From Ailurus styani (taxonomy: Eukaryota > Chordata > Mammalia > Carnivora > Ailuridae), in contig LNAC01000065.1 of assembly GCA_002007465.1 (NCBI GenBank), forward strand, positions 3,191,804 through 3,255,803: a DNA stretch of 64,000 nt, given 5' to 3'. Under the pieces are notes generated by a model that had not been told where the DNA came from, did not search any database, and saw only the letters and a program-made list of their open reading frames with translations. Made by a program: the position numbers and the translations under genes. Shown one piece after another: positions 35,684-48,612 of the stretch. Each line of letters opens with the position of its first letter. Position 1 is the first letter of the stretch.

Positions 35684-35689
35684 ACTCAC
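35684..35689 (-). other. SLC9A9: Splice donor of SLC9A9 intron 1
   Basis: The minus strand reads TATG|GTGAGTGCA, a full match to the GTRAGT donor consensus. It leaves the first base of a Gly codon in exon 1, which is completed by GC at the start of exon 2. Confidence 0.93.
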
Positions 35690-35864
35690 CATACACCATT
35701 GCTCCTCCGGTTTCATGCAAGAAGCGAAATCGATGATTTTTAAATAACCAGATTGTCAAAATGGTAAGGATGAGCAAAAAATTAAAGACAAGCAGCTCCA
35801 CTGCTCCCTGATGTTGAAACTGATACTCATCCTTCTCTGACATAAACCTTTGCTGTCTCTCCAT
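35690..35864 (-). CDS. SLC9A9: SLC9A9 coding exon 1 (NHE9 residues 1-58 and first base of codon 59)
   Basis: This is the first coding exon of the endosomal Na+(K+)/H+ exchanger NHE9, which exchanges luminal protons for cations and so sets the pH of recycling and late endosomes. The frame starts [20 protein letters not shown], a stretch I recognise as the NHE9 N-terminus. A hydrophobic segment follows at about residues 23-41 (first membrane helix), then the conserved [10 protein letters not shown], where helix 2 begins. The start is supported by a strong Kozak context (A at -3, G at +4) and an in-frame TAG at 35928-35930, 22 codons upstream. A second Met at residue 8 is a weaker alternative. 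The exon ends in phase 1 at 35690, followed by the donor GTGAGT. The open frame continues past the donor to 35640, but that part is intron. Family assignment is from memory of SLC9A9; SLC9A6 and SLC9A7 differ in this N-terminal region. Confidence 0.96.
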
Positions 35865-36440
35865 TCTTCGGTCCTCTTGGGATTCCTTAGATAAAAACCT
35901 GGATAAGGGCTTTTTATCAAGATTTGCCTAAGACAGTCTGGCTGCCTGAAGATTTCAGAATAAACACTGCCACTTAAGTTGCTACTTCATGAGCGTTCTC
36001 CCTTGGCTTAGTATTCAGATGGCTTCTAGTTACAACTTCCTGTTTCTCTCTTAAAGCAGCCCTGTCTCTTTTCAAACTCCAGAGTGTAGTTTCATCATGG
36101 ACTCTCACTGTCTTTAAACTGTTTATTCCACGAAATCATCTTTCATGCTGGATAGACCTGCAAGCAATCATTCTGAGATCTTGAATCATGATTCTTATTG
36201 ACTCAAATAAGCTCCTGAAGCTGCAAAACTAGTGAATATTAGATTAAGAATAAAACAGATCACCTTTCATCAGTGACATTTTCTAAATTCAAAAAGCTAC
36301 CTCACTCATATGCCAGATTTCTCCTCTCCAATCAAAGTCTACCAATGTGACAGGGATTGATTAATAGCTCTTATTTGACCTAAAATGATTTCACAGGAAT
36401 TTTCTTTTAAGTTGAGAAGCAAGAAAGAATTTAGTATATG

Positions 36441-36485
<45 letters not shown>

Positions 36486-36500
36486 CTTTATATAACTGGT
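35865..36500 (-). promoter_or_regulatory. SLC9A9: SLC9A9 5' UTR and presumed proximal promoter
   Basis: By position this holds the 5' UTR and probably the transcription start, since it lies directly upstream of the initiator ATG. It is AT-rich with very few CpG dinucleotides, so there is no CpG island. I see no convincing TATA box and cannot place the start site. The stretch carries an in-frame stop at 35928-35930 and a long (TC)n tract at its far end. An upstream non-coding exon elsewhere is possible and would move the true promoter. Confidence 0.45.
36442..36483 (+). repeat. (TC)n microsatellite about 0.6 kb upstream of the SLC9A9 start codon
   Basis: About 20 TC units, reading as (GA)n in the direction of SLC9A9 transcription. 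Confidence 0.95.
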
Positions 36501-38284
36501 AGTCACAAGCACAACGTTTAGACTTTGAATCAATTGTTTCCCTTTTAACAAGAATAAATGAAAGCAAAAGACAAAAAGAAAATCCTGTACCGTCTCTACA
36601 GCTGTGCCATTTGGATGTGTTGAGTCAAAAAATAAAAGACACTAAACACGTATCTCTGAAGGAAGAAACTATATGGCCATCCTCAGTAATACAACATACA
36701 TGGATTTCTCTTAACAGGGTTTCTGGCCCAGACATTCAGGACTCACAGAAATCTGCCAGAGATCACGAACCTCTTCTGTCCTGTGGCAAAACAATGTGGT
36801 TAGGTTACTGAGGACTAGTCAGCCATCAGCTGTGAAGGCTCCAGAAATCACAAGGCTAAGACTATAACAGTGATATTTTCTTCAGATCATCTTCCATTTG
36901 GCAGGCTGGTTCTGTCTGAATTTTTATTTTTATGCTGTTTGAAAATATTCAAGACACTACTACTACCATGTGCTCTGCTGCTTTTTTAGCAACCGCTATG
37001 ATTTGTTTGCCTTATTGGTTCTACAGTGTGATTAGCTACAGTCAAGGGTTAAGTGAGTTTTTTCTTCATTTCATGGTATCATTGTAACTCAAAGGATTAT
37101 AAATCATTTAGTATCCCCATACTTGAAAGAATTGGTATTCAATTTATACAGTGTAAATTATTCCTTGAGTAGGAAGAGTCCAAATATATCCTCAAAAGTT
37201 CTTGTCACCAAAAGCTAAAGGTCAAACATGTAATATATTGGGAACTAACTAGCTCCTCAGTAACAGTTTCACCTGCAGGAAAGCCTATCAACCACTTAAC
37301 TGTAAAACTGCTGTTTCAGCTTCTTTGCCTTCTGCAACTTTTGAAGCTGATTTCCTCTCTGCATTTAACTCAGCAGGGGGTATTTATGTGGGCTGCAGAT
37401 GTTCTTTTAACACACTACCCTTTTTGGCAGGCATATCTGGGATGACTAATATTCAAACTGTTTTGAAATCTGTCAGGTAATGCTTGCAAGAATTTCATGA
37501 AGCTTTGTTAGCAGGTTCTACACCTTTATAATTTTGCAACCCCACAGGTTTAGTCTTGAGTTGCTAGATTTACAAGATAACCCAAATTCAAAGCCTGACA
37601 ATTCCATATCTTTTTTTTTCTGCTTCAACAATCATTTAATTACATTGGTTTCCTTTTAATAATGGTGATTATTCCATCTGGGTAGAATAAACTTTCTCCA
37701 GTTGTCTTATTATGACAGCCAATTGCACTCTCTTCCCCAGTAAAACAATTCAATGAGAGGATTAAAGGTCCTCGGAATGTTGTGATTGGCTAATACACTG
37801 TTTTTAAAAGTCCTAAGTTGGATGTCAACATATTCAAATAAGTATATTTCACATTAAAAATTATACACATGACTTCTCTAGGAAAAATCTGGTAAGATCT
37901 GGCACACTTTGGTCTCTCCTTCCCATGTGGCCACAATCTGTTAGTGCCTGTTTGCCACAAGTCCCATTCATCCCATTTCACTCATTCATGTTTGCTGCAT
38001 AGCCCCTGAAGTCATTTGATATGTGGCCCCTGGTTTACTCTAGGATTGGAATACATTCACTGTTTCATTGTCTAATTCTGATGCTGCTTACCATTATGAT
38101 GGAAAGCTGAGAAGAAAAGGGGACTTAGAAAACTTCTCCAGTTCTTTAAATCAGAAAAGTACTTCAGTTTTTCCTATTTTGTGCTTTTTTCTCAGAATAT
38201 CATTTTATTTTCTACTGTACCAAAAAAAGTAAAAAAAAGAGAAAGAAATAGAAACGCATATTAATGTGGCATCTACTATAGACC

Positions 38285-38430
38285 AGGAAATATTTCAGGA
38301 AATTTAACTTAGTATAATTTTATATTCATAAAAACTCTTCTACAACTGAGAAATTTAAGGCTCAGATACAGTTGGCAACACTTCCAAGGTTGTACAACTA
38401 GTAGAAGAAGTTAAATTTATGTCTGGGGTT
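38285..38430 (-). mobile_element. MIR SINE fragment
   Basis: Reverse MIR pattern: ACTGAGAAATTTAAGGCTCA, then CCAAGGTTGTACAACTAGTA. It is degraded. Confidence 0.6.
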
Positions 38431-41267
38431 TAATGGCCTTGATTAACTCACATTGGCTTGTCAGTGACTTCCCTGGTTTTAGCAATGAAAGTCCTGTATC
38501 CCAAGAAACTCCTTACTCACAGGCGAACAAGTCATCCTATCAGACAAGGTTTCCCAAATGTGAAAATCCTATACCGTCAATAATAACTGTTCTTTCTGAC
38601 ATTCCTGAGGGAGAACTCACACAAACAAGAATATCAATTCAAAATTAAGGCACTGTTTTGTTAGCTGGTGACAATAACACTTAGTGTCAGGTTCTCTGAT
38701 GAAGTTGGAATGGAACCCAAAACTTAGGCATAAGGCCCAAAGAAACATTCTTGATTGTTCCTTAATGCCAATCTTAACACCTGCTGGCCAGTGAGTCAAA
38801 AGTTCTTGCTGCAAGATGCAACATGCAGGTAAGAGGAAGTAAAGAGAAAAACAGGAGGCCCAGCCCATTGCCGTGAGTATGCCCTGCCTTAGCTTGCCCA
38901 ACCAGCACCATGGAAGGAAAGACTTGAAGAGAAGAGCCTCCCCATCCAGGTAACCTTTTATAGCATAGTCATTCCACTCACTAGTGAATACGAACAGTTA
39001 GAACACACAGACTGCGTTTCAGAATCTAAGCAATTATTCGAGAGTTCCTTATTGTTAGAAAGGATGGTGGAGACTATGGGCTCAGAGGATCAAGAAGGGA
39101 GATTTTCCTAGGTTGAGGAGAGATGCTGAGAGTTCCTCTTCCTCACTTACTGGAAGGAAGTAATCCCACTGGAAGTAACCCACTGGAAGTAAGTAATCCA
39201 CACTGCCAAGCTCTCTCTCAACCATTGGGCTTCACAGGAAATACTTAAGTCAACCCATTGCCTCATTCACTTTACCTTTCCCCCAATATTTATCCCTCTC
39301 TGAGACCAGTGAGATGGGGTTGTATATTTTGCCCACAAAACTTCTGAAATTGTTCAGAGAAGGACTGTAATTAAGTTTACTTAAAGGCCATACATTGTCA
39401 TGAACCAAAAATTCACTCCCTATTCTATTGTCAAACTCATCATAAATCCATCTGGTAAAATAACTAATAAGGAGACAATTAGGCCAGGGTGACTCTAATG
39501 CACTGGTAGCCTATGTAAGCCAACCAAATCTAAGCCAGAGTCAAGGCACTAAATCCAAGAAAGTAACACTTAAGAATAATCAATTATAAACAGTCACCAA
39601 GACTCTCTCAAATAAGGCAATCACTTAAGTTATTGTCAGTCCTAATTCAGTCTCTTCTTTCCCTTTTGTCTCCAGCTTTCTCTTGGCAGCACTTCACCCC
39701 TTTCCATTTACAGAGAACACCTCTTCAAGAAATAATAAATGTTACATGTCAATTATATATTAATTTTAAAAGTTTAAAAAAAAAGAATAACAAGCTTCAG
39801 TCCGTTGGTCCCCTCTTCTGTCTTGCACATATTGGAAAAGTCAAGCATGAGAAACTCAATGGCTTTTTCACTCATTGACTTTTGATTTTATTCAATGTCT
39901 GTCAACTTTTCACAAGGTAAGGTAAGTGCCACCTGGTCACAGTGACTTCCCCCAACCTAGGAAGGAAGCTTCAGAGATAAAGGGAAGTATGAACTCTGGA
40001 GCCAAGGTCAGGGAGCACAAAATGGAAAACTGCCACTCAAGGTGCAGCTTATTTTAATGAAAATCTCCTGCAATCAAAGACCTGAGGAAATGTATTTCTT
40101 CTATTTCCTATTAAGTGTCCACATGACAAATTAACATTCTTCTTAGGATATAATTTCTATTCCATGTCTTAAAAACGAATAATTCTGACCTCATTAGCTA
40201 AAATACACTTTACCCTATCACTTTCCATCAAGTTATAAAACTTTTATATGAAATAACAAAGAGAGACACCGGGCCCTTTATTATCTCCCCCTAATTTCTA
40301 CACTTTTTTTCCCCCTAGAGACAGAAAAGGACATAGAAGAAAAGTAGAGTTCTCAACAAAGTGAAATTGAATAATCTTGAAAATATATTTTTGAAAAGAA
40401 ATATGTAAATGGCAAGCAGATTTTGACAGAAATGCCTCTACTATCTCTTAAATCTATTCAAAAGCCAGCCTTTAAGGCAAGCTTTGTTGGATGATGTCTC
40501 AATGTGGGTTTCCTCAAAAGCAGAGCCTAAGGCAAGGACTCAGGTGCAGATGGTTTATTTAGATGATCCCAGAAATCACAAGTGAGGAAGTTTGCATAAA
40601 GGCTAGGAAATACCATTATTCAGAAATAAAAATTTAAGCCTCATTGTAGCCTAAACCATTCCTCACTTTATCCATATCTTTACAGGGTCTGTGTACTTTG
40701 AAAATTTAATAACAATTTATAGGTATGCAGAAAACATCCCTTATGCAGCAACTAAGATTGATTTTCTTATGCTTAAGGCAACTAAATTACATAGTAAATT
40801 CCATGACAAACAACATGGGTCTCTTAGATAAGGAAGGAAATTATGCCCTATGGTCAGCTGAATTAAAGTCCATATCACCTGTGGAGAGGAAATTCAATTT
40901 GCTTTGAAATGTTATTTTTTGATGGTTATGTCATATCTGAAGTTTAAGTTTTAAATTAAAAGTTTAGAAAACTACCCTGGGACTCTTTGAAGACTATGTA
41001 ACTTGGTGTATGCACATATAAACATACATTACACACAACCCCAAGGTCTCACTCCAAATAAAGTTTAAACAACAATAGGTTTTATCCAGCCTCACTAGTT
41101 TTAAGGGATGTCATAGAACAATGTGATTTTAGTTCTGAACAAATGTCCTGCATCACTGTGGAAAAAAACAACAAATTCACAAAGCAAGAGAGAGTTTTTC
41201 AATGGCGGTTTTGTTGTTGTTGTTGTTGTTACATTAGCTATTAGATCCAAGAATGTTTCTTGACCCT

Positions 41268-41452
41268 TCTACTATGTGAGGACACAGCTAGAATATAACT
41301 GTGTATGAACCAAGAAGTAGATACCCACAAGACACCAAATCTGCTAGCACCTTGATTTTGGTCTCCCCAGCCTCCAGAACTGTGAGAAATAAATGTTGTA
41401 TAAGCCACTCAGATTATTGTATTTTTCTTATGATAGCCCAGACAGACTATGT
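41268..41452 (+). mobile_element. MaLR LTR fragment (MLT1/MST type), copy B
   Basis: This is the same LTR fragment as 481-665, in the second copy of the large duplication. Confidence 0.8.
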
Positions 41453-43684
41453 GGGGGGAAGAATTATTATATTAACAGGACCTATAAATCTTAATTAAAG
41501 CTGTAACAGAGAACATTGTATTATATCAGAAAAGTTCTTCAAGGTTCTCAGATTGCTTAATAATATTCCTGAAAAGATAGACAGTTATGAATATTTTTTC
41601 AGTCTCAGTATTCTCTCTACAAAAAGGGTTTTCTCCAGAACATTTGGGCTCCACAGTTGAGGGAATATAAACAATATACAGTTTATAAATGTTAAAAGAA
41701 GAATCTTTTTTAAAAAACAAAAATGTCTTCCTATCTGTACTTTGAACTTTGTTAATATACTATAGTCTTGAGAAATGCTGAATTTAGAAAAAGCAGAATC
41801 AATTGGTTGTCAGCAATATAAGATTGAAACAGTGTTGAATTCCACCAAAACTTACTTTTAACTAGACTTATATCCATGTGAAAAATGGAATTGTTCTATT
41901 AGGATTAAGCAGCTTAATCTCAGTTCCTCCCTTCCAACATTTTAACAAAAGGAAAATACACAAAAAACAAATAGCTGAGGAAGAATATAGTCACACCCAA
42001 AGCATAAGGCTTTTGGTGAACTAGTTTGAGAATCTGGTTTAGACCAAAGGCCTTCCATCTCACCCAAAATCTACAATGAAAGTGAGGAGAGCACATTCAG
42101 AGACACAGATCCTGAGGTAAGACCTGATCTGCAGGGCAGACTCTACACCCATGCACTTAGCTGTTTTAAAAAGAATGTTCTCCTAGAAAGACACAGCAGG
42201 AAAAAGAAGAAAAGAATGTTAGGGCTCTACCTACTCCTCAACTTTTAGGTCTCACTTGGACTGCAATGATCAAAGTAAAAAAGAGAAGGTTCAACCTTCT
42301 CTGCTCAGGAGCTCGGGAAACACTATAGTAAAGTATGACCCAACTGATATGATACCAACTGATATGATATGATATCACCCACTGAACATTCCTTTTCCAA
42401 GGGATCAAGAGAGAGACAGAAGCTCCCTCGTGGCACTTCCAAAAGGTTAGATGTATAGGTAGATATATAGGTAGCAATTTCCTCCTGCAAAGACCACTAT
42501 GAAAATGTAGGAATAGTAGCAAGAGGATTCCCTGTTAACTCTTCTGAGATATTTGTTCTTTAAACCTGTTGGACTTAACTGCCAAGCCTATTCGGCTGTC
42601 TCCAGAGAGGAAACCAGTGTCTAAGCAGTCTTGATCCTGTGTTCGAGGATGCTTCTTTTAAATCCTCCTGGGACCAGTGTGTTGCGTGGTCTAACTGTTG
42701 CCCCCTAAATCTGTGAGAAGGGATGAGAACCTATAAATTTGCCTTAACTCCACTTCACACCAAAGGATGAAAAGTCATTTATGAAAAGCCATAAAACCAC
42801 AAACATCCCAAATTTGAACATTAATTATTTGATTATTAAGTTTTTTTTATTATTAAGTTGTAAGAGAAAGCTCTAAAGTTCCCAATCATATTCTTCTTCC
42901 CCTTGTAAGCTAAATTCATTTTTTTCTACTTTCTGACTTTATTGGCTTGTTCTCATTCTGACAGGGCCAGATTTCCTTCAGTAGCTGTGGTACGTTAGAC
43001 CATCTTTGAAGCGCTGAGATGACTATAGCTTCTTCAGCAACTATAGAGTTGAATCAATCAGCCACAAATTCATTTTGGTGTGCCAAAGAACAGGATGCCT
43101 GAGAATCACAGCACCATATTTACTCTAATAAGTTAAGAAGATACAAGCGAGCAATTCCTGTGCCACTAGAGGATCATCCCAATCAAAATTATCTGCTCCT
43201 ATTTTTGTAAATAGTACAGCCCAGGTCTATATCATTCACAGAACATTGCTCAGAGTTTTATCATTGGGAAAGGCAGGGATGTGAAGTTACTGGTGAAATA
43301 TTTTGATATCAGGCTAACCAACACAGACCTCGATCTGGGCATGTGGTCCAAAGGCCATTACCAGTGAATTTAAACACACAAGAGAGAAACTGCCCATTGT
43401 TGTCACACTGTGTTTCCTAAAACAATGGGGAAATTCACTTGGATATACTGTCTCACCATAAGACAGTAACATTTAAAATACTATCTTCTTTTAAAACTAT
43501 GAAATAGGCAGTGGGGACACCTCTAGTCCAGTCCTCCAGTTTTACCCAAGGCTTTATTGGTCTTCCCTGTATGTTGAAAACCTCTTAATTATTTATTAAT
43601 GAAATGATAAACATCTGGACCTTTAATACACTCCACCATAAAATCATGTGGGGGAATAATGAAAACAAGAATGGCAACAATTTT

Positions 43685-43877
43685 GGGCGCCTGGATGGCT
43701 CAGTGGGTTAAAGCCTCTGCTTTCGGCTTAGGTCATGATCTCAGGGTCCTGGGATCGAGGCCCACATCGGGCTCCCTGCTCAGTGGGGAGCCTGCTTCCC
43801 CCCCTCTTTCTGCCTGCCTCTCTGCCTCCTGTGATCTCTCTCCCTCTGTGAAATAAATAAATAAATCTTAAAAAAAA
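43685..43877 (+). mobile_element. Can-SINE, complete, copy B
   Basis: This is the same element as 2898-3090, with the same target-site duplication at 43668-43684 and 43878-43894. Two independent SINE insertions cannot share both flanks, so this copy arose by duplication of the whole segment. Confidence 0.96.
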
Positions 43878-44683
43878 AGAATGGCAACAATTTTATGGTT
43901 CGTTGGGGCTGCATGATGGAAATATTGTATTATTCTCTCCACTTTTGTGTGAGCTGAAAATTTTCACAATAAAATTTTTTTCAAATGAATTTTTTATATT
44001 TCTCTGATTGCTGCATTATGATTTTTTTTAATGTCCTCTTCCCTAAAACCTTGCCTTTCCTTGGCTTTTGGACTTCCCAGTTGTCAAATATATTTTCCCC
44101 ATATAATCAGTAGAACTATTCCTTCAGATACATCTTTTCTTACAGCAGTTTGATAATCCCCTAATGTTCTGTTCCCTTCTGTTCTTCCATGAATCCTACA
44201 AGACCAGCAGAGCTTTGCATTTTTTTTCACCTGGGTAGCACTGATAGCTGGATTATAGCTCCTGACCTCTTCTTTCAAGACAATTGTTCTAGGATCCCCC
44301 GTATGACATCAATGAGTTCTGGATCAATGAAATGTGTTCACTATTCAAACATAACCAGTCACCTTCTACATTCTAAGTTGGAAAATTCTACCCATAAGTT
44401 ACCTTCCATCAGCCTAGCAGCTAACCCTGGCCTGAGAATTATCTCTTTTAAACTACTGGGCACCTTTTATGGTGCCTTATCTACCCTAAACCCTTGTTCA
44501 GAATCCTAATCCTATGAATTTCCTGGACATCTTCCCCCAAACCATAGCCATAGAAGCTTTGCCAACTAAAATGATTGTGTCACCTTCAAACTTATCAAAT
44601 AATGTTTAATGCGTTCTCTGTTAATCTTCCAGTCCTTTTATCATATGTTGTCCAATTTTTCTGAAAGCACTAGCGCAGCATTT

Positions 44684-44684
44684 C

Positions 44685-44737
<53 letters not shown>

Positions 44738-44738
44738 A
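44684..44738 (+). repeat. Compound (TA)n(CA)n(TA)n microsatellite, copy B
   Basis: Same unit numbers as the tract at 3897-3951. Confidence 0.95.
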
Positions 44739-45032
44739 AATGATTTGGAGAGTAGTTTAAGGTTTACAAGAAAATTAAGAGGAAGATACAGAGATTTCCC
44801 TCATACCCCTTGCCCACACATATGCATAATCTTCCCATTACCAGCATCAATCATGAGAATGGTACATTTTTTACCAAGAATAAACCTACATTGACACATC
44901 ATAATTCCCAACGTCCATAAGGTCACTTGTGGTGGTGTAGATTCTATGGGTTTGGAAAAATGTATACATATACCTATCATTATAATATCAAATAACATAT
45001 TTTAACTGCCCAGACCTTCAAATGAGTCATCT
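44737..45032. mobile_element. Old L1-related fragment (copy B)
   Basis: This is the same sequence as 3950-4245, carried in the second copy of the large duplication. Confidence 0.55.
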
Positions 45033-45257
45033 AACCAGAAAAAGTCACAAATTCAGAAGCTTTCCCTATAAAACATCACAAAACTCTTTCATTTTACTAT
45101 TCCTGTGATAATATAATTGATAATTTTGTATAGTAGTGCTTCTGACAAAGTTTTCTAAACTCTAAAAGTCCAACCTTGAAATACAATCTTGTATTTCAGT
45201 ATTTCTGCAGTAATAGTAATTTCACATAGTAGGAACAATATTATTTGTCAAATACTG

Positions 45258-45432
45258 TGATTCTCAAAGCAAGGTCTGGACCAGGAGCATTAGCATCAGG
45301 GGGAAACTTGTTAGAAATACAGATTCTTCCACTCCAGACCACTGCATATGAAAGTCAGTGGGGTGAAACCCAGAAATCTGTTTAACAAGCCCTCCAGATG
45401 ATTCTGATGTTCACTAAAGTTTGAGAACTACT
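45258..45432 (-). mobile_element. MER5A-type hAT transposon fragment, copy B
   Basis: This is the same element as 4471-4645, in the second copy of the large duplication. Confidence 0.8.
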
Positions 45433-46694
45433 GGTCCAAAAGATGCCTTGGATAGATGAATGTATTGATATAACAACAAAGGATTTATGTCAAAAAGTGA
45501 AAGGATCTAATTAATACACAAATGAAAAAGTGCTAAAGTCTGGTTTAAAAATACATAGTGAAATAACTGTTGCATAACATCACAGGTAAATAATACCACA
45601 CATGCAAAATGTCGAGATGCTACCAATTAACCCACTCATGGATAAAGTGGATGCCAATGTGTTCTTTAAGAAAGAGTTGTATGTAGCCAGTGCTATAATT
45701 TTTTCTTTTTCTTTTTTTTAAGCATACAAAAAGACAGTAAACATCCTACTCATTCTCCCAGGCATTGCATCATGATCTTCCATTCCCAAGGGCTCAGCAT
45801 CAGTTTCTATCTGCAGTTTCTCATAGGACTGGCCTCCTTCCTCCTCCTCCATCATTTACCTGATCCCCCCCTCCCCTTCATACACTCTGCCTCATGAAAA
45901 GGTATATTGCTGTTTTGAAATAATATTTGATGTGGTTCTGTCCACATTGCCACTAAGAGCATTGACACAATAAACATAAAGATGGTTATTATCCAGATAT
46001 CTGAGATAACAAGTAGTGTTTTCTTATCCTCTATCCTTTCTTTTCTCCTATCTCCCTAACTCCTCTACTCCGAGGAAGCTCCTCCAGATACAACATCCCC
46101 TTCCACCTTTTATGCATTTGGTTCTAGCTCAATCCTCCAGTCCCAGCTGTCTAGGGACATCTTGGTGATTCCATGCTTGTCCCATCCTCAGGCTTTCTTT
46201 CTTTTTTCCCCATATGTTATCTCATTTTCTACCTTCGTTTGTTTCCTCTTTCCTTTCTCTTTAATTTTCCTTCACTCTTTCTGTATTCTTCATTAGATCC
46301 TGTATTCCCCCTGTCTTCTTTCCCTCACCCTTCTTTCATCTTATTTCTCCTTTCAGCCCAACTTAGTCAGGAGAGGCTGAGCCAGCTAGGAGGTAGACAG
46401 GAAACCTGCAAGGTACTTTTGGGACACTGAGAACACTCAGTGCCCTGAGGGTGAAGGGTCAAGTCCTGTGCTGTGTGCTCCTGGCTATAACAATGTCTTA
46501 AGCCAGGATTGGCCTGATATTTTTGTCTAAGCACATTTTTTCCCTGAAGATCACCCCATTTAATTATTCTACTTTCAAGCACTTGCTTTCTCTGGCCTCA
46601 GTTTCCTATCTCTCCTGAAATTCCAACTTCACTACACCTTGGGAATATCTGTTATATAAAATAGGCAAGATTATAACCTTACACCCCTATTCTT

Positions 46695-46895
46695 TTTTTT
46701 TTTATTATTTGAGAAAAAGAGAGAGAGAAAGAGAGAGAGAGCATGCACACAAGCAGGGGGAGGGGCAGAGGGAGAGGGAGAAGCAGGTTCCCCACTTAGC
46801 AGGGAGCCTGATGTGGGGCTTGAGCCCAGGACCCTGGGATCATGACCTGAGCTGAAGGCAGATACTTAACCAACTGAGCCACCCAGGCGCCCCTG
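46695..46895 (-). mobile_element. Can-SINE, complete, copy B
   Basis: Same element and same flanking duplication as 5908-6108, carried in the second copy of the large duplication. Confidence 0.95.
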
Positions 46896-47601
46896 ACCCC
46901 TATTCTTGTTAGTATAAAACTACTGCAGAAGGGGTGGTTAACAAACAAAATGTATACATGCAACAGCCTTAAATCACCAGGTAACAAAGATTTAAACATC
47001 TCACAGAATTCTCATTCTCCCAAGACATGTACTATTCCTATAAATTCCTAAGTATCAGCAAGAAATCCAGAGGGCATGTTATAATTCTACCATTCCAGCT
47101 TTCGGGAAAACACATTTCTGAGCACTCATTTGTTTCTTATTGTGACAAGTAATGCTTTCTCAATAATTTTTGATAATTTTCTTCTATTAACAGTAGATTT
47201 CTATTCAGGAACACCTCTGTTTCTTCCTGAACACCCCACTCTTCATTCCTCAGATTCAACCATGGTCCCCTGCTTCAATGTCCAATAGCTATTATTACCC
47301 TTCAAGATGTCAGAACTGGACCAATGTGTGCTCTTTGTCACCTCTCAACAATCTGCACCTTAGTATTTTACAAAATGTATTTGACATAGGTCCTGCAAGA
47401 GACTTGTTAGCAAGTCAAGAGAACAGATCTAAATAATAATAATTTAAACTCCCAAAGTGAGGAGATGCAGCAGTGCTGTCCTGGAAATCAATTCCACTTT
47501 CACTACCACTCTACCCAGGCTACAAGTTCAGGCAACTTTTATAGTATTTGTCTTATGAGCCCATTTCTTATGCGCCAATGGTTTTGCCCATTGCTTTATG
47601 G

Positions 47602-47797
47602 TTTTTACAGATAGTAACAACAGCTAACATTACTGTTACCATACCAGTTCATACAATCAGCTCATTCTCCCAATGAAGTAGTTACTATCATTATGCTCAT
47701 TTACAATAAGAGGAAATTAAGTGCAGAGGAAGGGCAGTAGTCCAAAGTCCTACAGCTAGAAAGTAGTAGAAGAGGGACAGGAAATCTCTTTGTTACC
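47602..47797 (-). mobile_element. MIR SINE fragment, copy B
   Basis: Same as 6815-7010, within the second copy of the large duplication. Confidence 0.75.
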
Positions 47798-48302
47798 CAT
47801 CTCTGGATTTGAAAATAATGATAGTGAAAATATAGATTTAATTTAAGACCTTTTTGCATTTCTGTTTGAGCTCTTTCTTCTTTTTCCCCTCTTTGATCTC
47901 TTATCACACAAATCTTACTCAGAATTTGGATAAAAGGCCATGAAACACATAAACTTAATCTCAAAAATAATACCATTAATTAAAAGTGAAATTTCTGTTT
48001 CATCATTAAAAAAATATGATTAAAGTTGCCAGAACACTTTCTTGGGTTGAAGGTGGAAGAAGATTCAGACCACCACACTTCTGAAGGAACTTCTGATAAC
48101 TATTCTTTGCTTCCATTTTTAAGGGCGAGCATGAACCCTCTTCCTCCTTGGATATCTGACTTTTTTTTTGCCCACGTTTTTTTCAACATGTAGTAATCAA
48201 AAGAACCATTTTACTGCTTATAACAATGCACATCAAGAAAATAATAAAGTAATCTGACCTTATTTATTTTATGTCAGGATTAGATAAGGCTCTTGGTGTA
48301 TG

Positions 48303-48612
48303 TCTTAGTCAATTTGGGCAGCTATAACAAATTACCACAGATTGGGTGGCCTATAAACAACAGAAATTTATTTCTCATAGTTTGAGGCTAGGAAACGGAA
48401 AAGCAAGGTGCCAGCAGATTTGGTGTCCCATGAGAATCCACTTCCTGTCTTACAGCTTCTAGCTGTGTTCTCACATGGTAGATGAGGTAAGGAAGCTCTC
48501 TAAGTTCTCTTTTAGGTTGAGCACTGATGATCTAATCACTCCCCAAAGTCTCCACCTTCTAATACCATCACATTGTGGATTAGGTTCCAACATATGAATT
48601 TTCAGAGGCAGG
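48303..48612 (-). mobile_element. MaLR LTR (MST/MLT1A type), copy B
   Basis: This is the same LTR as 7516-7825, in the second copy of the large duplication. Confidence 0.82.

Larger units (their letters stand above)
20217..35689 (-). other. SLC9A9: SLC9A9 intron 1 (15,473 bp)
   Basis: The intron is bounded by consensus sites and carries no supported coding sequence. It holds Can-SINEs at 20409-20605, 21143-21326, 21735-21944, 26876-27057, 33346-33542 and 33818-34016, a MER5A near 28914, MIR fragments around 29.9-33.2 kb, and microsatellites at 28420 and 31153. Positions 22000-26800 and 34030-35680 contain no repeat I can name with confidence. The end of 26300-26860 looks like an old mammalian repeat I could not assign. 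Small open frames here (for example 23412-23729 and 24114-24646) show no recognisable domain. Confidence 0.9.

Noticed and set aside
35640..35689. Extension of the SLC9A9 exon 1 frame to a C-terminus [15 protein letters not shown]
   Set aside because: It lies after a consensus donor, and exon 2 restores the known protein in frame, so this stretch is intron.
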